From: a virus
Direction: 5' to 3' (one strand)
Virus record (IMG/VR): IMGVR_UViG_3300024261_000051
Span: 1 to 47,464 of that record
Length of the DNA: 47,464 bases
The position numbers were made by a program, and so were the translations under genes. Below are positions 23,489 to 31,791 of this stretch, in pieces. The number at the start of each line of letters is the position of its first letter. Positions within the stretch are counted from its first letter, which is position 1. A model generated the notes under the pieces. It had not been told where the DNA came from. It searched no databases and was given only the letters and a program-made list of their open reading frames with translations.

Positions 23489-26400
23489 GCTGTAATACTT
23501 ATAAATCCATTAGTAAGATCAATTACGAAAGTTCCAGCTCCATTCTGGATCTTTCCAGATGTCATAGTACCAATATCGCTTGATAGTGCAGATAGCCCTC
23601 CGGTTACCACCAACTTGTCAGCAGTAAGACTCTCAATCATGGCGCTGACTATCGAGGCATCCTGAATCATCGCGCTATTGATGTACGTCACACCGCTCTG
23701 AATCAAGAATGGAACACCAAACTTCCCACCAATATGAGCACTCAGAGAATAGATCTTTTCAAACGATCGATCAAAGTCACCCTGAACCTGTAGCTCGATA
23801 GTGGATATTGTCGTTACATCTGTGCTTGAAGGGGAGACAAGATGAGAGATCGTATAGTGATCATAGTTTCCTGGGTCTCGTGTGCATGAGCCGTAGGGGA
23901 TATCGAATACCGTTGTTTTGGCAGTACCGTATGAGTCAGTGCCCGTTAGATGTATCGACAACTGAAAGGGGTATGTTTGTGGCACGAAACCTTTAAAGAT
24001 ATACCGTGACTCTGGACCACAAAGCAAGTCAGCTTCAAAAGTATAGGCTGCACTCTTCACAAGATGGGGGGAGAAATGCTTAATACCAACAGTCTCCCAC
24101 TCCCATTGTTCTGCAGTGTTCTGCTGAGTAATCAAGGCGGAAAACCAGCAGCCGGGATCGACCAGCATCAACTTGTCAGCAACTATCGCAAACTCACTAC
24201 CGCTCCCTAAAGCATCACCGCTATGGACAGCCAACCCAAATCCTGCTGCCTGCCCATTGGCATTCATCTTTACGCTGTACTGCCCCTCAAGCCCATCGAT
24301 ACTGTCAGCATTTGCAGTCATGGATTGCTCAACCGTTACACCCGCACCTCCGGCATTATCAAGTCTTGCCGTTAGACTTGTGAAGTCAGCTGCTGCCGCT
24401 GTTGCGTGCCCCTCGGCAGTTGTCGCTGATGCTGAGGCGCTATTCTTGTAGGTTAGGGCATTAGACTCTGACGTACCTGCGCTGGTTGCAGATGTTGAGG
24501 CGGCACCAGCAGAAGTCAGGGCGTTATTCTCTGCTGTCTCCGCGCTATCTGCATGAGTTGCAGCCGCTGACGTGCTTGCAGCAACACCCGGTATCCATTC
24601 CCTTCCGGGGTCTACTATACATGACGCCTCAATGGTGTACGAAGACTCCAGGTTTTGAGTTGCTATATTTCGGCAATACCCTGCAGTTGCCAGAAGCTCA
24701 GCCTTTGTCTCGGATGCCGCTGCTGCGGTTGCGCTATTCGACGCCTCAGTAGCCTTTGTAGATGCTGTGGATGCGCTGCTTGCAGCGGCAGCCGCAACCT
24801 CCCCTGCCGAATCCTTAGATGATGCTGCATTTGATTCGGATGCAGATGCGTTAGATGCGGACCCAGATGCGCTCGTGGCTGATGAGGCTGCTTGAGTGGC
24901 TGATGTGGATGCTGCCCCTTGAGCAGTTTCAGCTTCAGCTTTGGCTGTTGCTGCAGCACTTGCATGTTGCCCGGCAAGCGTCTCAGATGACGAGGCGCTA
25001 CTGGCGCTAACTGCTGAGGCTGCTGCGCTATCCTCTGCGCTTGGAGTCCAGGTATTGCTGGTATTATCGGCGAGACAGTTCACTTCAGTCAGCAAAGTTG
25101 GTGACACACTGCCGTCACTGAACAGCGTACAGTAACCGCCTCTCGCCGCCAACTGGGCAACAATCTTATGCGTCTCAGCTGCAGAGGCAGATGTTCCGGC
25201 ATCACCGGCTGACGTAGCAGCAGCTGATGCAGAGCTAGAAGCTGCCGTTGCACTACCCCCAGCGTGCGTTTCTGAGGTTGCTGCATTTGATTCGGATGCA
25301 GATGCGTTAGATGCGGACCCAGATGCGCTCGTGGCTGATGAGGCTGCTTGAGTGGCTGATGCGGATGCTGCCCCTTGAGCAGTTTCAGCTTCAGTTTTGG
25401 CTGTTGCTGCAGCACTTGCATGTTGCCCGGCAAGCGTCTCAGATGACGAGGCGCTACTGGCGCTAACTGCTGAGGCTGCTGCGCTATCCTCTGCGCTTGG
25501 AGTCCAGGTATTGCTGGTATTATCGGCGAGACAGTTCACTTCAGTCAGCAAAGTTGGTGACACACTGCCGTCACTGAACAGCGTACAGTAACCGCCTCTC
25601 GCCGCCAACTGGGCAACAATCTTATGCGTCTCAGCTGCAGAGGCAGATGTTCCGGCATCACCGGCTGACGTAGCAGCAGCTGATGCAGAGTTAGAGGCTG
25701 CCGTTGCACTACCCCCAGCGTTCGTTTCTGAGGTTGCCGCATTTGATTCGGATGTAGATGCGATGGATTCAGATACCCCCGCACTGGTCGCTGATGAGGC
25801 TGCTTGAGTGGCTGACGCTCCAGCGTTCGAGGCTTGAGTGGTAGCAGTAGTAGCAGACGTATCAGCGGCGCTGGCTGAGCTTCCTGCGGCCGTCTCAGAC
25901 GCGGACGCATTAGATGCGCTGGTTGCCGCTGCCGTTGCACTTGTCCCAGCATTGGTAGCAGCCGTCTCCGCTGAAACCTTATGCGCCTCCGCTGACGTTG
26001 CTGAGGTACCGGCATTAGTGGCAGAGGTTGCAGCATTAGACTCGGACGTAGATGCGGCGACAGCACTGTCTCCAGCATTGGTTTTTGAAGCTGCAGCTGC
26101 TGTTTCAGATGAGCTTGCATTGGATGCAGAACCAGATGCGCTCGTTGCTGAACTTGCTGCGTTCGTTTCTGACACACCTGCATTGGCTGCGGCTGTCTCT
26201 GAAGCAGTCTTTGATGTCTCTGCGGCAGCAGCATAGGATGCACTACCCGTCTCATAAGCTGCAGACTGAGAAGCTGAAGTCGATGCCGCACTTGCTGACG
26301 TTGCGGCATTACCTGCACTAACCTCAGACCCATCAGCCCATACATTGGTTGGATCGTCAGCCAGGCACGACACAGAATCAGTGAACGCAACAAGAGAATC

Positions 26401-27534
26401 ACCGCCGGAACTCTTACAAAACCCCACCCCAGCAGCAGCTTCAGACGCTATGCTTGCCTGTACTGAACGAGACTCTGCAAGGATTGCGTCCGACTCACTG
26501 GACGCAGCAGTCTGAGCAGAAGTTGCAGCTCCAACGGCAGAGGTCGCAGCAGTAGCAGCTTGCGCAGCGGCAGCGGCAGCAGAAGTTGATGAACTATCAG
26601 CAGATGCGGCAGAGGCAGCAGCCTGATCAGATGCAGCAGTTGCAGACCCGGAGGCAGCAGATGCCGAGTTGGCAGAGTTATCAGCGCTCGCCATTGCGCC
26701 TACCTTCCAAATATTGGTACCGTTATCCAGTAAACAGGCTACTTGATCAGTAAATGCAGGGAGGCGTGTACCTCCTGAGTTTGTACAGTACCCTTGACCA
26801 GCAGCAGCTTCAGCAGCAATCTGAGAGATAAGAGCGTCTGCAGACTCAAGCGCAGCAGTGGCAGCACTTGCAGCCGCTTGCGAGGCAGATACGGCAGCCG
26901 CAGTAGTGTCACCATACGTCTCATCCAGCCCATTGATTGCTGTGTCAATATTGTCCAGCTCGGTTATCAGAGCCTGGGCCAACTGCGAACGATCAAGCGC
27001 CCCATTTAAAACAGCAAGCACATGATCTGGACCCATGCTGGTGTGGGCCTGAATACCATCAACGGCATTAAATGCACCAATCAACCCCTCACTACTAACC
27101 GCCTTAACCCAATAGAAGTAGTCAGAATCCCAGACGATATTGCTGTCAACATACATAGTATGCGTGGAGCTACCGATCAAAACAGCATTCGCCGTATTGT
27201 TGTCAGCACTTCTGAATACCTGCACCACAGAGTGATTGCCATACACAGGGAATTCCCATGTAATCATGACGGCACTCAGGCTCACATGCGTCTCCAGACC
27301 ATTTACTACAGGCGGCTTTACCCCGGTTGAATTGGTAACAGGTGCCCCGGTTGGATTCCCCCCTCCACCAGGGACATACTTTGATCCGCCGGCAACTGAG
27401 CGACCACTATTAACTCCCTGCACAGAAGTAGTAGATGACCCACCATAGTTGCCAGAGCCAAGCGACTCCCTCAACTGATTCAGGAACGTGGTCAATCCAT
27501 GATCTAGCCCCGGTGGAACATTAGGCAAACTCAT
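23485..27534 (-). CDS. Ala/Ser-rich tail fibre with FN3 domain, Cys-pair modules and lambda J-like C-terminus
   Basis: A 1349-residue fibre. The N-terminus is Gly/Ser-rich, then an FN3-like domain (about 75-165: PPVVNGLETHVSLSAVMITW ... YFYWVKAVSSEGLIGAF). From about 210 to 1060 runs a low-complexity Ala/Ser/Thr coiled coil like the side-tail-fibre repeats of lambda Stf. It is interrupted five times by a roughly 30-residue module with the pattern GYC...FTD..xCLxD...N.W (two cysteines, end Trp). The C-terminal third (QYSVKMNANGQAAGFGLAVH, SEFAIVADKLMLVDPG) matches the DUF1983-type end of lambda tail protein J. It probably binds host receptor. Overlaps the upstream gene by four bases. Confidence 0.82.
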   Translation of the reverse strand: MSLPNVPPGLDHGLTTFLNQLRESLGSGNYGGSSTTSVQGVNSGRSVAGGSKYVPGGGGNPTGAPVTNSTGVKPPVVNGLETHVSLSAVMITWEFPVYGNHSVVQVFRSADNNTANAVLIGSSTHTMYVDSNIVWDSDYFYWVKAVSSEGLIGAFNAVDGIQAHTSMGPDHVLAVLNGALDRSQLAQALITELDNIDTAINGLDETYGDTTAAAVSASQAAASAATAALESADALISQIAAEAAAGQGYCTNSGGTRLPAFTDQVACLLDNGTNIWKVGAMASADNSANSASAASGSATAASDQAAASAASADSSSTSAAAAAAQAATAATSAVGAATSAQTAASSESDAILAESRSVQASIASEAAAGVGFCKSSGGDSLVAFTDSVSCLADDPTNVWADGSEVSAGNAATSASAASTSASQSAAYETGSASYAAAAETSKTASETAAANAGVSETNAASSATSASGSASNASSSETAAAASKTNAGDSAVAASTSESNAATSATNAGTSATSAEAHKVSAETAATNAGTSATAAATSASNASASETAAGSSASAADTSATTATTQASNAGASATQAASSATSAGVSESIASTSESNAATSETNAGGSATAASNSASAAATSAGDAGTSASAAETHKIVAQLAARGGYCTLFSDGSVSPTLLTEVNCLADNTSNTWTPSAEDSAAASAVSASSASSSETLAGQHASAAATAKTEAETAQGAASASATQAASSATSASGSASNASASESNAATSETHAGGSATAASSSASAAATSAGDAGTSASAAETHKIVAQLAARGGYCTLFSDGSVSPTLLTEVNCLADNTSNTWTPSAEDSAAASAVSASSASSSETLAGQHASAAATAKAEAETAQGAASTSATQAASSATSASGSASNASASESNAASSKDSAGEVAAAAASSASTASTKATEASNSATAAAASETKAELLATAGYCRNIATQNLESSYTIEASCIVDPGREWIPGVAASTSAAATHADSAETAENNALTSAGAASTSATSAGTSESNALTYKNSASASATTAEGHATAAAADFTSLTARLDNAGGAGVTVEQSMTANADSIDGLEGQYSVKMNANGQAAGFGLAVHSGDALGSGSEFAIVADKLMLVDPGCWFSALITQQNTAEQWEWETVGIKHFSPHLVKSAAYTFEADLLCGPESRYIFKGFVPQTYPFQLSIHLTGTDSYGTAKTTVFDIPYGSCTRDPGNYDHYTISHLVSPSSTDVTTISTIELQVQGDFDRSFEKIYSLSAHIGGKFGVPFLIQSGVTYINSAMIQDASIVSAMIESLTADKLVVTGGLSALSSDIGTMTSGKIQNGAGTFVIDLTNGFISITA
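24824..25735 (-). repeat. tandem 456-bp duplication in the fibre gene
   Basis: The segments 24824-25279 and 25280-25735 are nearly identical at DNA level, with a partial third start after 25735. Each encodes 152 residues: one stretch of Ala/Ser coiled coil plus one Cys-pair module (GYCTLFSDGSVSPTLLTEVN and onward). In-frame length and few differences show a recent tandem duplication that lengthens the fibre. Confidence 0.9.
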
Positions 27535-29606
27535 GACTGCAGCTCCGTAATCGTATTGGCGACTTCAACACCATAGATCTCTTCAAAGTCACTCACTTCA
27601 ATTTCCCACTCTCTTGCAAGGAATCCGTCTGGTAGACGATGGCTATCATCACACGTCACGGTGTCATTAAATCTTTCGACACCATCTGCCGTAACCTTCA
27701 CCGTGACAGATCCTGTTCCACTCACCTGGAAGGCACCAAAATTGACAGGCTTAGGAAGCATAAACTTCTTGGACTTCCACTGCCCTCCGGCAAGCGCCCC
27801 CTGATTCCAGGCGCGAAGCTCATTACCCACCCCATACAGGAGACGATCTTCCAGCTTATCCCTGAACAAAGCAGTCGCAATGACAGATCTGAACGTGAGT
27901 CCATCCTCCCCTATGACAAAGCTGCCTGCGTCATAACAGCAGACATAATTGCCCTCATCATAGATACCAATCATGGTTGACGGATTCAAGGCATTCCACT
28001 GCGCCCGAGTCAGAAGATCTTTGGTAAGATTCTTTGTGCCGTTGGGCGAGATCGAAATCAGACCATCTGGCGAGGCGTATGCAACTGATCCACCCTTGGA
28101 AACGACAGACCTCTTCGATATGCACGCCTGATCTTCGTCGATAGGCTCCATCACCATATTAGATGGGTGAGTACCTCTAATCAGATAGGGCTGCCCAGTG
28201 GTAAGAACAACAATCCCATTGGTCATAACGCCCAATCCAACAATCTCAAAATCAACCGTATGGCGATACTTTACAGGCCATGCGTAGGGGAGATATGGCT
28301 CACAGAGGCAAACTTCCTTACCAAAGAATCCAGCCATCATCCCATTGGCCATACTCACCAAGCCCACCATATCCTCATTAGGAGGATCGTACTCAAGACT
28401 GACCAGAGTGCCGCCGGGGAGATTGATATCCAGGACATCATCCTGCAGATTGCTGACACCTAGAGACAAGAAATCAACCAGCACGAAGTCAGCTGCGCTG
28501 GAGCCATCAGCATAACGGTATACCCGCACCCCCTTGATGTCATAGTTTCCAGTCGGAGTTGCTTCAGGGATATCAACGCTGATTACCTGCCCCTCATACC
28601 ATTCAACAATTGTACTGGGTGGAGAAGGCGGCCCTTCCTCATCCTGATTTGTGATGTAGGTGTACACATAGGTTCGGCTAATCGGAAGACTGTTGCTGTC
28701 GATACCGTCAGAGGAAGTAATATCATAAGAGGGGTTATAGTAATTGGTTCCTGCCTTAACGATAACGATGTCATCCACAACACCCGCCGTTGCAACAGCC
28801 TGCAGGTTTGCACCTGATCCTGGGATCGCTTCAACATGAACCACTACGCCGGATGGGTAAGCAGATCCCCCCTCTGTCAGGGTGACCCCGGTAAGAACGC
28901 CAAGACTCCATACCATCTCAAAGACAGCGCCATGTCCATAGCCCAGTGAGTCCGTAATCACCAGCTTCGCTCTATCCTCTTTAAAGGCAGAGAGGTCAGG
29001 AAGTGTACCAATACTTGTAATAACCCCTCCCTCAGTAGAGACAGGGATATTGGCAAGAGCCGGAACATTATCGGTAACGGCAACCGCCAGCACACCGTCA
29101 TATCCGGTGCCTCCAGTGGTAATGCTCGCCGCTGAGATACCGAGATTCTCATCCAGCGTCAAGGTTCCCGCGAATCCAGTGGCACCTACTGCCCCATTCC
29201 CCACGCTCACCAAAGGAGCCTGTGAAGGAGCAGGCACGCCAAGCAGATAGGAGTTAGATGGGTACGGCAAAGATGCAGTTGCTATAGAAGAGAACGTCAT
29301 CCTTGGCTTACCATCACCGGTAATGTATGTCTTCTCTATCGTGTCGTTGGGGACCGCGCCCTTAACAACGTCCACATCCTTGTCCCACTCAAACCAGTAT
29401 TGCGCAACACCGGATGCATTGAATTTATGGACAGTCTTAACCGGGTTCGCCGTAAGGGTAGCTACAGCTGAAGCGCTCACCTTGCAGGGGACAAGATTAC
29501 CGTTACTGATGTCTACATCTTTGGCGATCTGCGCCTGTGCATTTTTCAATAGACGTGGAGCAACTGCAGGAGCTTCACCACCAAAGGTATCGATACTAAT
29601 CTTCAT
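27531..29606 (-). CDS. tail protein, P22 gp10-like (tail stabilisation type)
   Basis: A 691-residue beta-rich protein beginning MKISIDTFGGEAPAVAPRLL, then AQIAKDVDISNGNLVPCK. This opening and the repeated strand-turn segments (YLLGVPAPSQAPLV; LPISRTYVYTYITNQDEEGPPSPPS; KGGSVAYASPDGLISISPNG) are typical of large tail proteins of short-tailed phages that are annotated as tail stabilisation or P22 gp10-like beta-propellers. Length is somewhat above that of P22 gp10 (about 470). Its start overlaps the lipoprotein gene upstream (ATGA); its end overlaps the fibre gene, which it probably anchors. Confidence 0.65.
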   Translation of the reverse strand: MKISIDTFGGEAPAVAPRLLKNAQAQIAKDVDISNGNLVPCKVSASAVATLTANPVKTVHKFNASGVAQYWFEWDKDVDVVKGAVPNDTIEKTYITGDGKPRMTFSSIATASLPYPSNSYLLGVPAPSQAPLVSVGNGAVGATGFAGTLTLDENLGISAASITTGGTGYDGVLAVAVTDNVPALANIPVSTEGGVITSIGTLPDLSAFKEDRAKLVITDSLGYGHGAVFEMVWSLGVLTGVTLTEGGSAYPSGVVVHVEAIPGSGANLQAVATAGVVDDIVIVKAGTNYYNPSYDITSSDGIDSNSLPISRTYVYTYITNQDEEGPPSPPSTIVEWYEGQVISVDIPEATPTGNYDIKGVRVYRYADGSSAADFVLVDFLSLGVSNLQDDVLDINLPGGTLVSLEYDPPNEDMVGLVSMANGMMAGFFGKEVCLCEPYLPYAWPVKYRHTVDFEIVGLGVMTNGIVVLTTGQPYLIRGTHPSNMVMEPIDEDQACISKRSVVSKGGSVAYASPDGLISISPNGTKNLTKDLLTRAQWNALNPSTMIGIYDEGNYVCCYDAGSFVIGEDGLTFRSVIATALFRDKLEDRLLYGVGNELRAWNQGALAGGQWKSKKFMLPKPVNFGAFQVSGTGSVTVKVTADGVERFNDTVTCDDSHRLPDGFLAREWEIEVSDFEEIYGVEVANTITELQS

Positions 29607-30082
29607 GGCTCACTCTGTGTTGTTGACTGCCGCTCGTTAGACTTCATTCGATCAGTCAGTAGCTTGATCGTCTCTTGCTGCATGTGCTCTCTGGCACGGT
29701 ACCGCTCATCCAGTTTTGCTCTCTCATTCTTGCGTCCTGGGTGCTGCAAAAATCTACCGGTATAGATCAACATCAAAACAGTCAGCACAACTCCAGTGAT
29801 AATGAAATGGATCACGTCTTCGACAAGAAAGAAGATCGCTTCCAATTTTGTTTTGGGAACACGAGAGTCTTCCGAGATAGCAACCTCTGCCAGCCGGTCT
29901 CCCACTGCTGCACCGGCTGCACCACAGATCACAGGGTTGTAGCTAATGATGCTGCAAAGCCATACCGACAGCGCAGTGGTGCCCGAAACTATGCTGGTCT
30001 CACCAATCTCTTCACCAACATCCTTCATGCCGATGCAACCGGTCAAGGATAGAATCAGTGCGAATGTAATTACACCACGCAT
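29603..30082 (-). CDS. phage lipoprotein with membrane segments
   Basis: A 159-residue protein. N-terminal MRGVITFALILSLTGC is a lipoprotein signal peptide with lipobox LTGC (Cys at residue 16). A hydrophobic Gly/Ala stretch (SYNPVICGAAGAAVG) and a strong transmembrane helix (FIITGVVLTVLMLIYTG, about 96-112) follow, then a basic/acidic helical tail (RKNERAKLDERYRAREHMQQ). A lipoprotein with a periplasmic coiled coil near small membrane proteins fits a lysis or superinfection-exclusion role; the assignment is inference. It overlaps the large tail gene by four bases. Confidence 0.65.
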   Translation of the reverse strand: MRGVITFALILSLTGCIGMKDVGEEIGETSIVSGTTALSVWLCSIISYNPVICGAAGAAVGDRLAEVAISEDSRVPKTKLEAIFFLVEDVIHFIITGVVLTVLMLIYTGRFLQHPGRKNERAKLDERYRAREHMQQETIKLLTDRMKSNERQSTTQSEP

Positions 30083-30144
30083 ATCAGTATCTCTACATCA
30101 ATGTAGATAAACCACTGGCAAGCACCTATGATTACGGGACTCAT
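30070..30144 (-). CDS. tiny hydrophobic ORF (24 aa)
   Basis: ATG at 30144 overlaps the previous stop (TAATG) and its own end overlaps the lipoprotein start. The product, MSPVIIGACQWFIYIDVEIL and four more residues, is hydrophobic. Support is only the coupling pattern; it may be a coupling leader. Confidence 0.25.
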   Translation of the reverse strand: MSPVIIGACQWFIYIDVEILICVV

Positions 30145-30206
30145 TAGAACCCCTCATGCCCTTCAATGGTCCCGTGGTCCTGCTCAATAATTCTTTTGTC
30201 GTTCAT
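30144..30206 (-). CDS. tiny ORF (20 aa)
   Basis: ATG at 30206 overlaps the lipoprotein stop (ATGA). The product is MNDKRIIEQDHGTIEGHEGF. No hydrophobic segment or motif. Supported only by coupling with its neighbours. Confidence 0.25.
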   Translation of the reverse strand: MNDKRIIEQDHGTIEGHEGF

Positions 30207-30406
30207 CTCACTCTCCATACATCGTAAGTAGCGTCACTCCATCCCTCACCGATCTCCACAACAGCCGTCATCTCTTTCGGTGCGAGGGTACATCCGCTCA
30301 TTAGTACCACGATGAAAGTAATCCACAGAATTATTAGCAGTGACCCTAACAATCGGGCCAAGAGGGTGGTGATCACATCGTGTAGCTTGTCGTCCTTCAT
30401 AGTCAT
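30203..30406 (-). CDS. small outer-membrane-type lipoprotein (possible o-spanin)
   Basis: A 67-residue protein with an N-terminal polar part, the hydrophobic stretch LLGSLLIILWITFIVVL and the lipobox LMSGC (Cys about residue 39), leaving a mature part of about 29 residues (CTLAPKEMTAVVEIGEGWSD...). Small phage lipoproteins with this form often act as Rz1-type outer-membrane spanins, or block superinfection. It overlaps a zinc-binding ORF in another frame over 161 bases; both look credible, as in nested Rz/Rz1 pairs, but the overlapping partner is not a membrane protein. Start could be either of two ATG codons, 30406 or 30400. Confidence 0.55.
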   Translation of the reverse strand: MTMKDDKLHDVITTLLARLLGSLLIILWITFIVVLMSGCTLAPKEMTAVVEIGEGWSDATYDVWRVR

Positions 30407-30449
30407 ACAGAATCATTAATCCGCAAATATGGCATTTGAAATCACTCAT
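30246..30449 (-). CDS. small cysteine/histidine-rich protein (67 aa)
   Basis: ATG at 30449 (MSDFKCHICGLMILYDYEG) follows GAAAAATG... and overlaps the end of the 30-residue membrane peptide gene. CHIC near residue 6 and CDHH near residue 26 could bind zinc. The C-terminus is DDGCCGDR. Most of the gene overlaps the small lipoprotein in a different frame, so one of the two may be a shadow; the Cys/His spacing and the coupled start are the arguments for this one. Confidence 0.45.
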   Translation of the reverse strand: MSDFKCHICGLMILYDYEGRQATRCDHHPLGPIVRVTANNSVDYFHRGTNERMYPRTERDDGCCGDR

Positions 30450-30534
30450 CACATTTTTCTGCGCCATACCATGTGCAATATATAATCACTACAAGGGCAA
30501 TCGCGGCAGGTATTATGATTAAATAGCCCATCAT
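30442..30534 (-). CDS. single-pass membrane peptide (30 aa)
   Basis: Product MMGYLIIIPAAIALVVIIYC followed by TWYGAEKCDE: one transmembrane helix and a short polar tail. Start overlaps the stop of the preceding 25-residue peptide; end overlaps the next start. Two adjacent ATG codons (30534, 30531) can start it. Tiny membrane peptides in a late region can be holins or antiholins, but at 30 residues this is only a suggestion. Confidence 0.45.
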   Translation of the reverse strand: MMGYLIIIPAAIALVVIIYCTWYGAEKCDE

Positions 30535-30608
30535 CGTAAGTAGAAAAGACCAATTGAGATAGCCATAAATGCCATTGTGAAGAACCCTATTAAGTAAATT
30601 GGTGTCAT
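30531..30608 (-). CDS. single-pass membrane peptide (25 aa)
   Basis: Product MTPIYLIGFFTMAFMAISIG followed by LFYLR: almost entirely a membrane helix. It lies just after the coiled-coil membrane protein (gap 25 bases) and is coupled to the next membrane peptide. Possible holin-like or accessory membrane peptide; nothing more can be read. Confidence 0.42.
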   Translation of the reverse strand: MTPIYLIGFFTMAFMAISIGLFYLR

Positions 30609-30633
30609 TTTTTCGATCCTCGTTCCATCAGTA

Positions 30634-31116
30634 TTACCTCCAGCTGTCCATTGACTCTACCAGCGCCTCAAGCTCATTTGCCATCGACTCAATAATAATT
30701 TTCTCGTTCTTATGCTCTAGTTCAATCACTATCGACCTAGATTCCAGTTGGTCTATGCGCTTAAAGTAATCGGTCAACTCTTTGCGTTTAGCTTTCTCTA
30801 TAGCCTCTTCTTTATCTATATCCCTCACTACCAATGTAGTGGTTATTGTTGCCGCAAGTATCAAGAAAGCGCCGATACCGTTTAATATCCATCTGGCTGT
30901 ACGCCTTGATGATCTAGCACTCTCCAGCTCTTGAGTGTTTGCCGCTATTTCATCCTTCAAGCTGTCGTATTTACTAAACAGCGTTATTACTGTCTCCCGT
31001 TCAACAACGTCCTTCGTTATCTCCAGAAGATGCTCGAAGGTTGATTCCACCTTGCCGAAGAACTTGTCAACTGCTGGATGGTTGGTACTGTTTTCCGGTG
31101 CTTCTGGTGCCTTCAC
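30634..31116 (-). CDS. membrane protein with two coiled coils
   Basis: A 160-residue protein. Helix and coiled coil (about 20-75, ending ANTQELESARSSRR), one transmembrane helix (WILNGIGAFLILAATITTTLVV, about 76-97), then a long charged coiled coil (DIDKEEAIEKAKRKELTDYFKRIDQLE...). The second coiled coil may lie in the periplasm. A membrane-anchored periplasmic coiled coil followed by a small lipoprotein gene is the layout of i-spanin/o-spanin pairs, although an i-spanin normally has its membrane helix at the N-terminus. Placement in the lysis/envelope cluster supports a role in lysis. Start ATG 31116. Confidence 0.6.
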   Translation of the reverse strand: MKAPEAPENSTNHPAVDKFFGKVESTFEHLLEITKDVVERETVITLFSKYDSLKDEIAANTQELESARSSRRTARWILNGIGAFLILAATITTTLVVRDIDKEEAIEKAKRKELTDYFKRIDQLESRSIVIELEHKNEKIIIESMANELEALVESMDSWR

Positions 31117-31130
31117 TCATAATCCCTTCC

Positions 31131-31505
31131 TTAGACAAACAACAAAGCAAGCACAGCCAAAACGATAACAATACCCACGCGCACATCGGCAGAGCTGCGA
31201 TCTCTGCCATCCCAATCCTCTTCTGTTCGTGTATCCCCTGCTGCTTTACGCGCCAGCACCTCAAACGGGTTGTTCCAGTAACCATGTACCCAGTTGTAAT
31301 GGAGGTAGATAATGTGGAACGAGATAACTCCATGTTCTTTGAGCTGTCTTACGTGCTCCATCTCATGAGCAATCAGCGTGGGGTTATTCTCCCAGCTAGG
31401 CATGGCATAGACACTGCCCCAGAACGTCATGAAGCCCTCAAAACCACGTAGTTTCATGTACCAGTACCAAGGGTGATACTTCTTTGCTGTCTTGAGAGCG
31501 GCCAT
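31131..31505 (-). CDS. small HExxH metallopeptidase with C-terminal membrane helix
   Basis: A 124-residue protein. HEMEH (residues 47-51) is a zinc-binding HExxH site, and Glu82 in NPFEVLARKA is a plausible third ligand (gluzincin order). A C-terminal transmembrane helix (VRVGIVIVLAVLALLFV, about 107-124) would anchor it with no polar tail. Short HExxH proteins with an NP-F-E motif occur widely in marine phages. It may act on peptidoglycan crosslinks or on a membrane protein during lysis, but the substrate cannot be read. It lies between the zinc-finger gene and the coiled-coil membrane protein, in the same operon. Confidence 0.7.
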   Translation of the reverse strand: MAALKTAKKYHPWYWYMKLRGFEGFMTFWGSVYAMPSWENNPTLIAHEMEHVRQLKEHGVISFHIIYLHYNWVHGYWNNPFEVLARKAAGDTRTEEDWDGRDRSSADVRVGIVIVLAVLALLFV

Positions 31506-31506
31506 G

Positions 31507-31791
31507 CTATGCAGCCTCTTCCATTTCTTCAGTCAATGCGTCCATGATCTTGACCTGCTTATTCAGCTCCGAACTCCAGAAAGCCTTACCTTCGAGCAAT
31601 TCCTCGCGGTTATCAGCCCTATACTGCTTTTGGTAGGCTGAGCGGTCATTAGCTATTCGCCACTTCTTTTGAGCAACCTCTTTACAGGTTTTACATAATG
31701 TGTGTCGATCATCAGCCTTAGACCTATCTCTGTGGAATTCAGCCATAGATTTAGTTTCTTCGCATCTATGACAAAGTTTGGTATCGGACAT
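31507..31791 (-). CDS. zinc-finger protein (HNH-associated type)
   Basis: A 94-residue protein. CHRCEETKSMAEFHRDRSKA, then CKTC, is the treble-clef-like zinc motif (CxxC...CxxC) that usually forms the N-terminal part of small phage HNH endonucleases. The nuclease HNH residues are missing: after KKWR the chain is a charged helix (YQKQYRADNREELLEGKAFW) and an acidic end. It may be a DNA-binding protein, or a truncated HNH protein. Separated by a single base from its upstream and downstream neighbours. Confidence 0.65.
   Translation of the reverse strand: MSDTKLCHRCEETKSMAEFHRDRSKADDRHTLCKTCKEVAQKKWRIANDRSAYQKQYRADNREELLEGKAFWSSELNKQVKIMDALTEEMEEAA

Noticed and set aside
23800-26800. CRISPR-like repeat array
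   Set aside because: The repeats are coding Ala/Ser-rich codons in a fibre gene. Spacing is irregular, there is no constant palindromic repeat and no cas genes.
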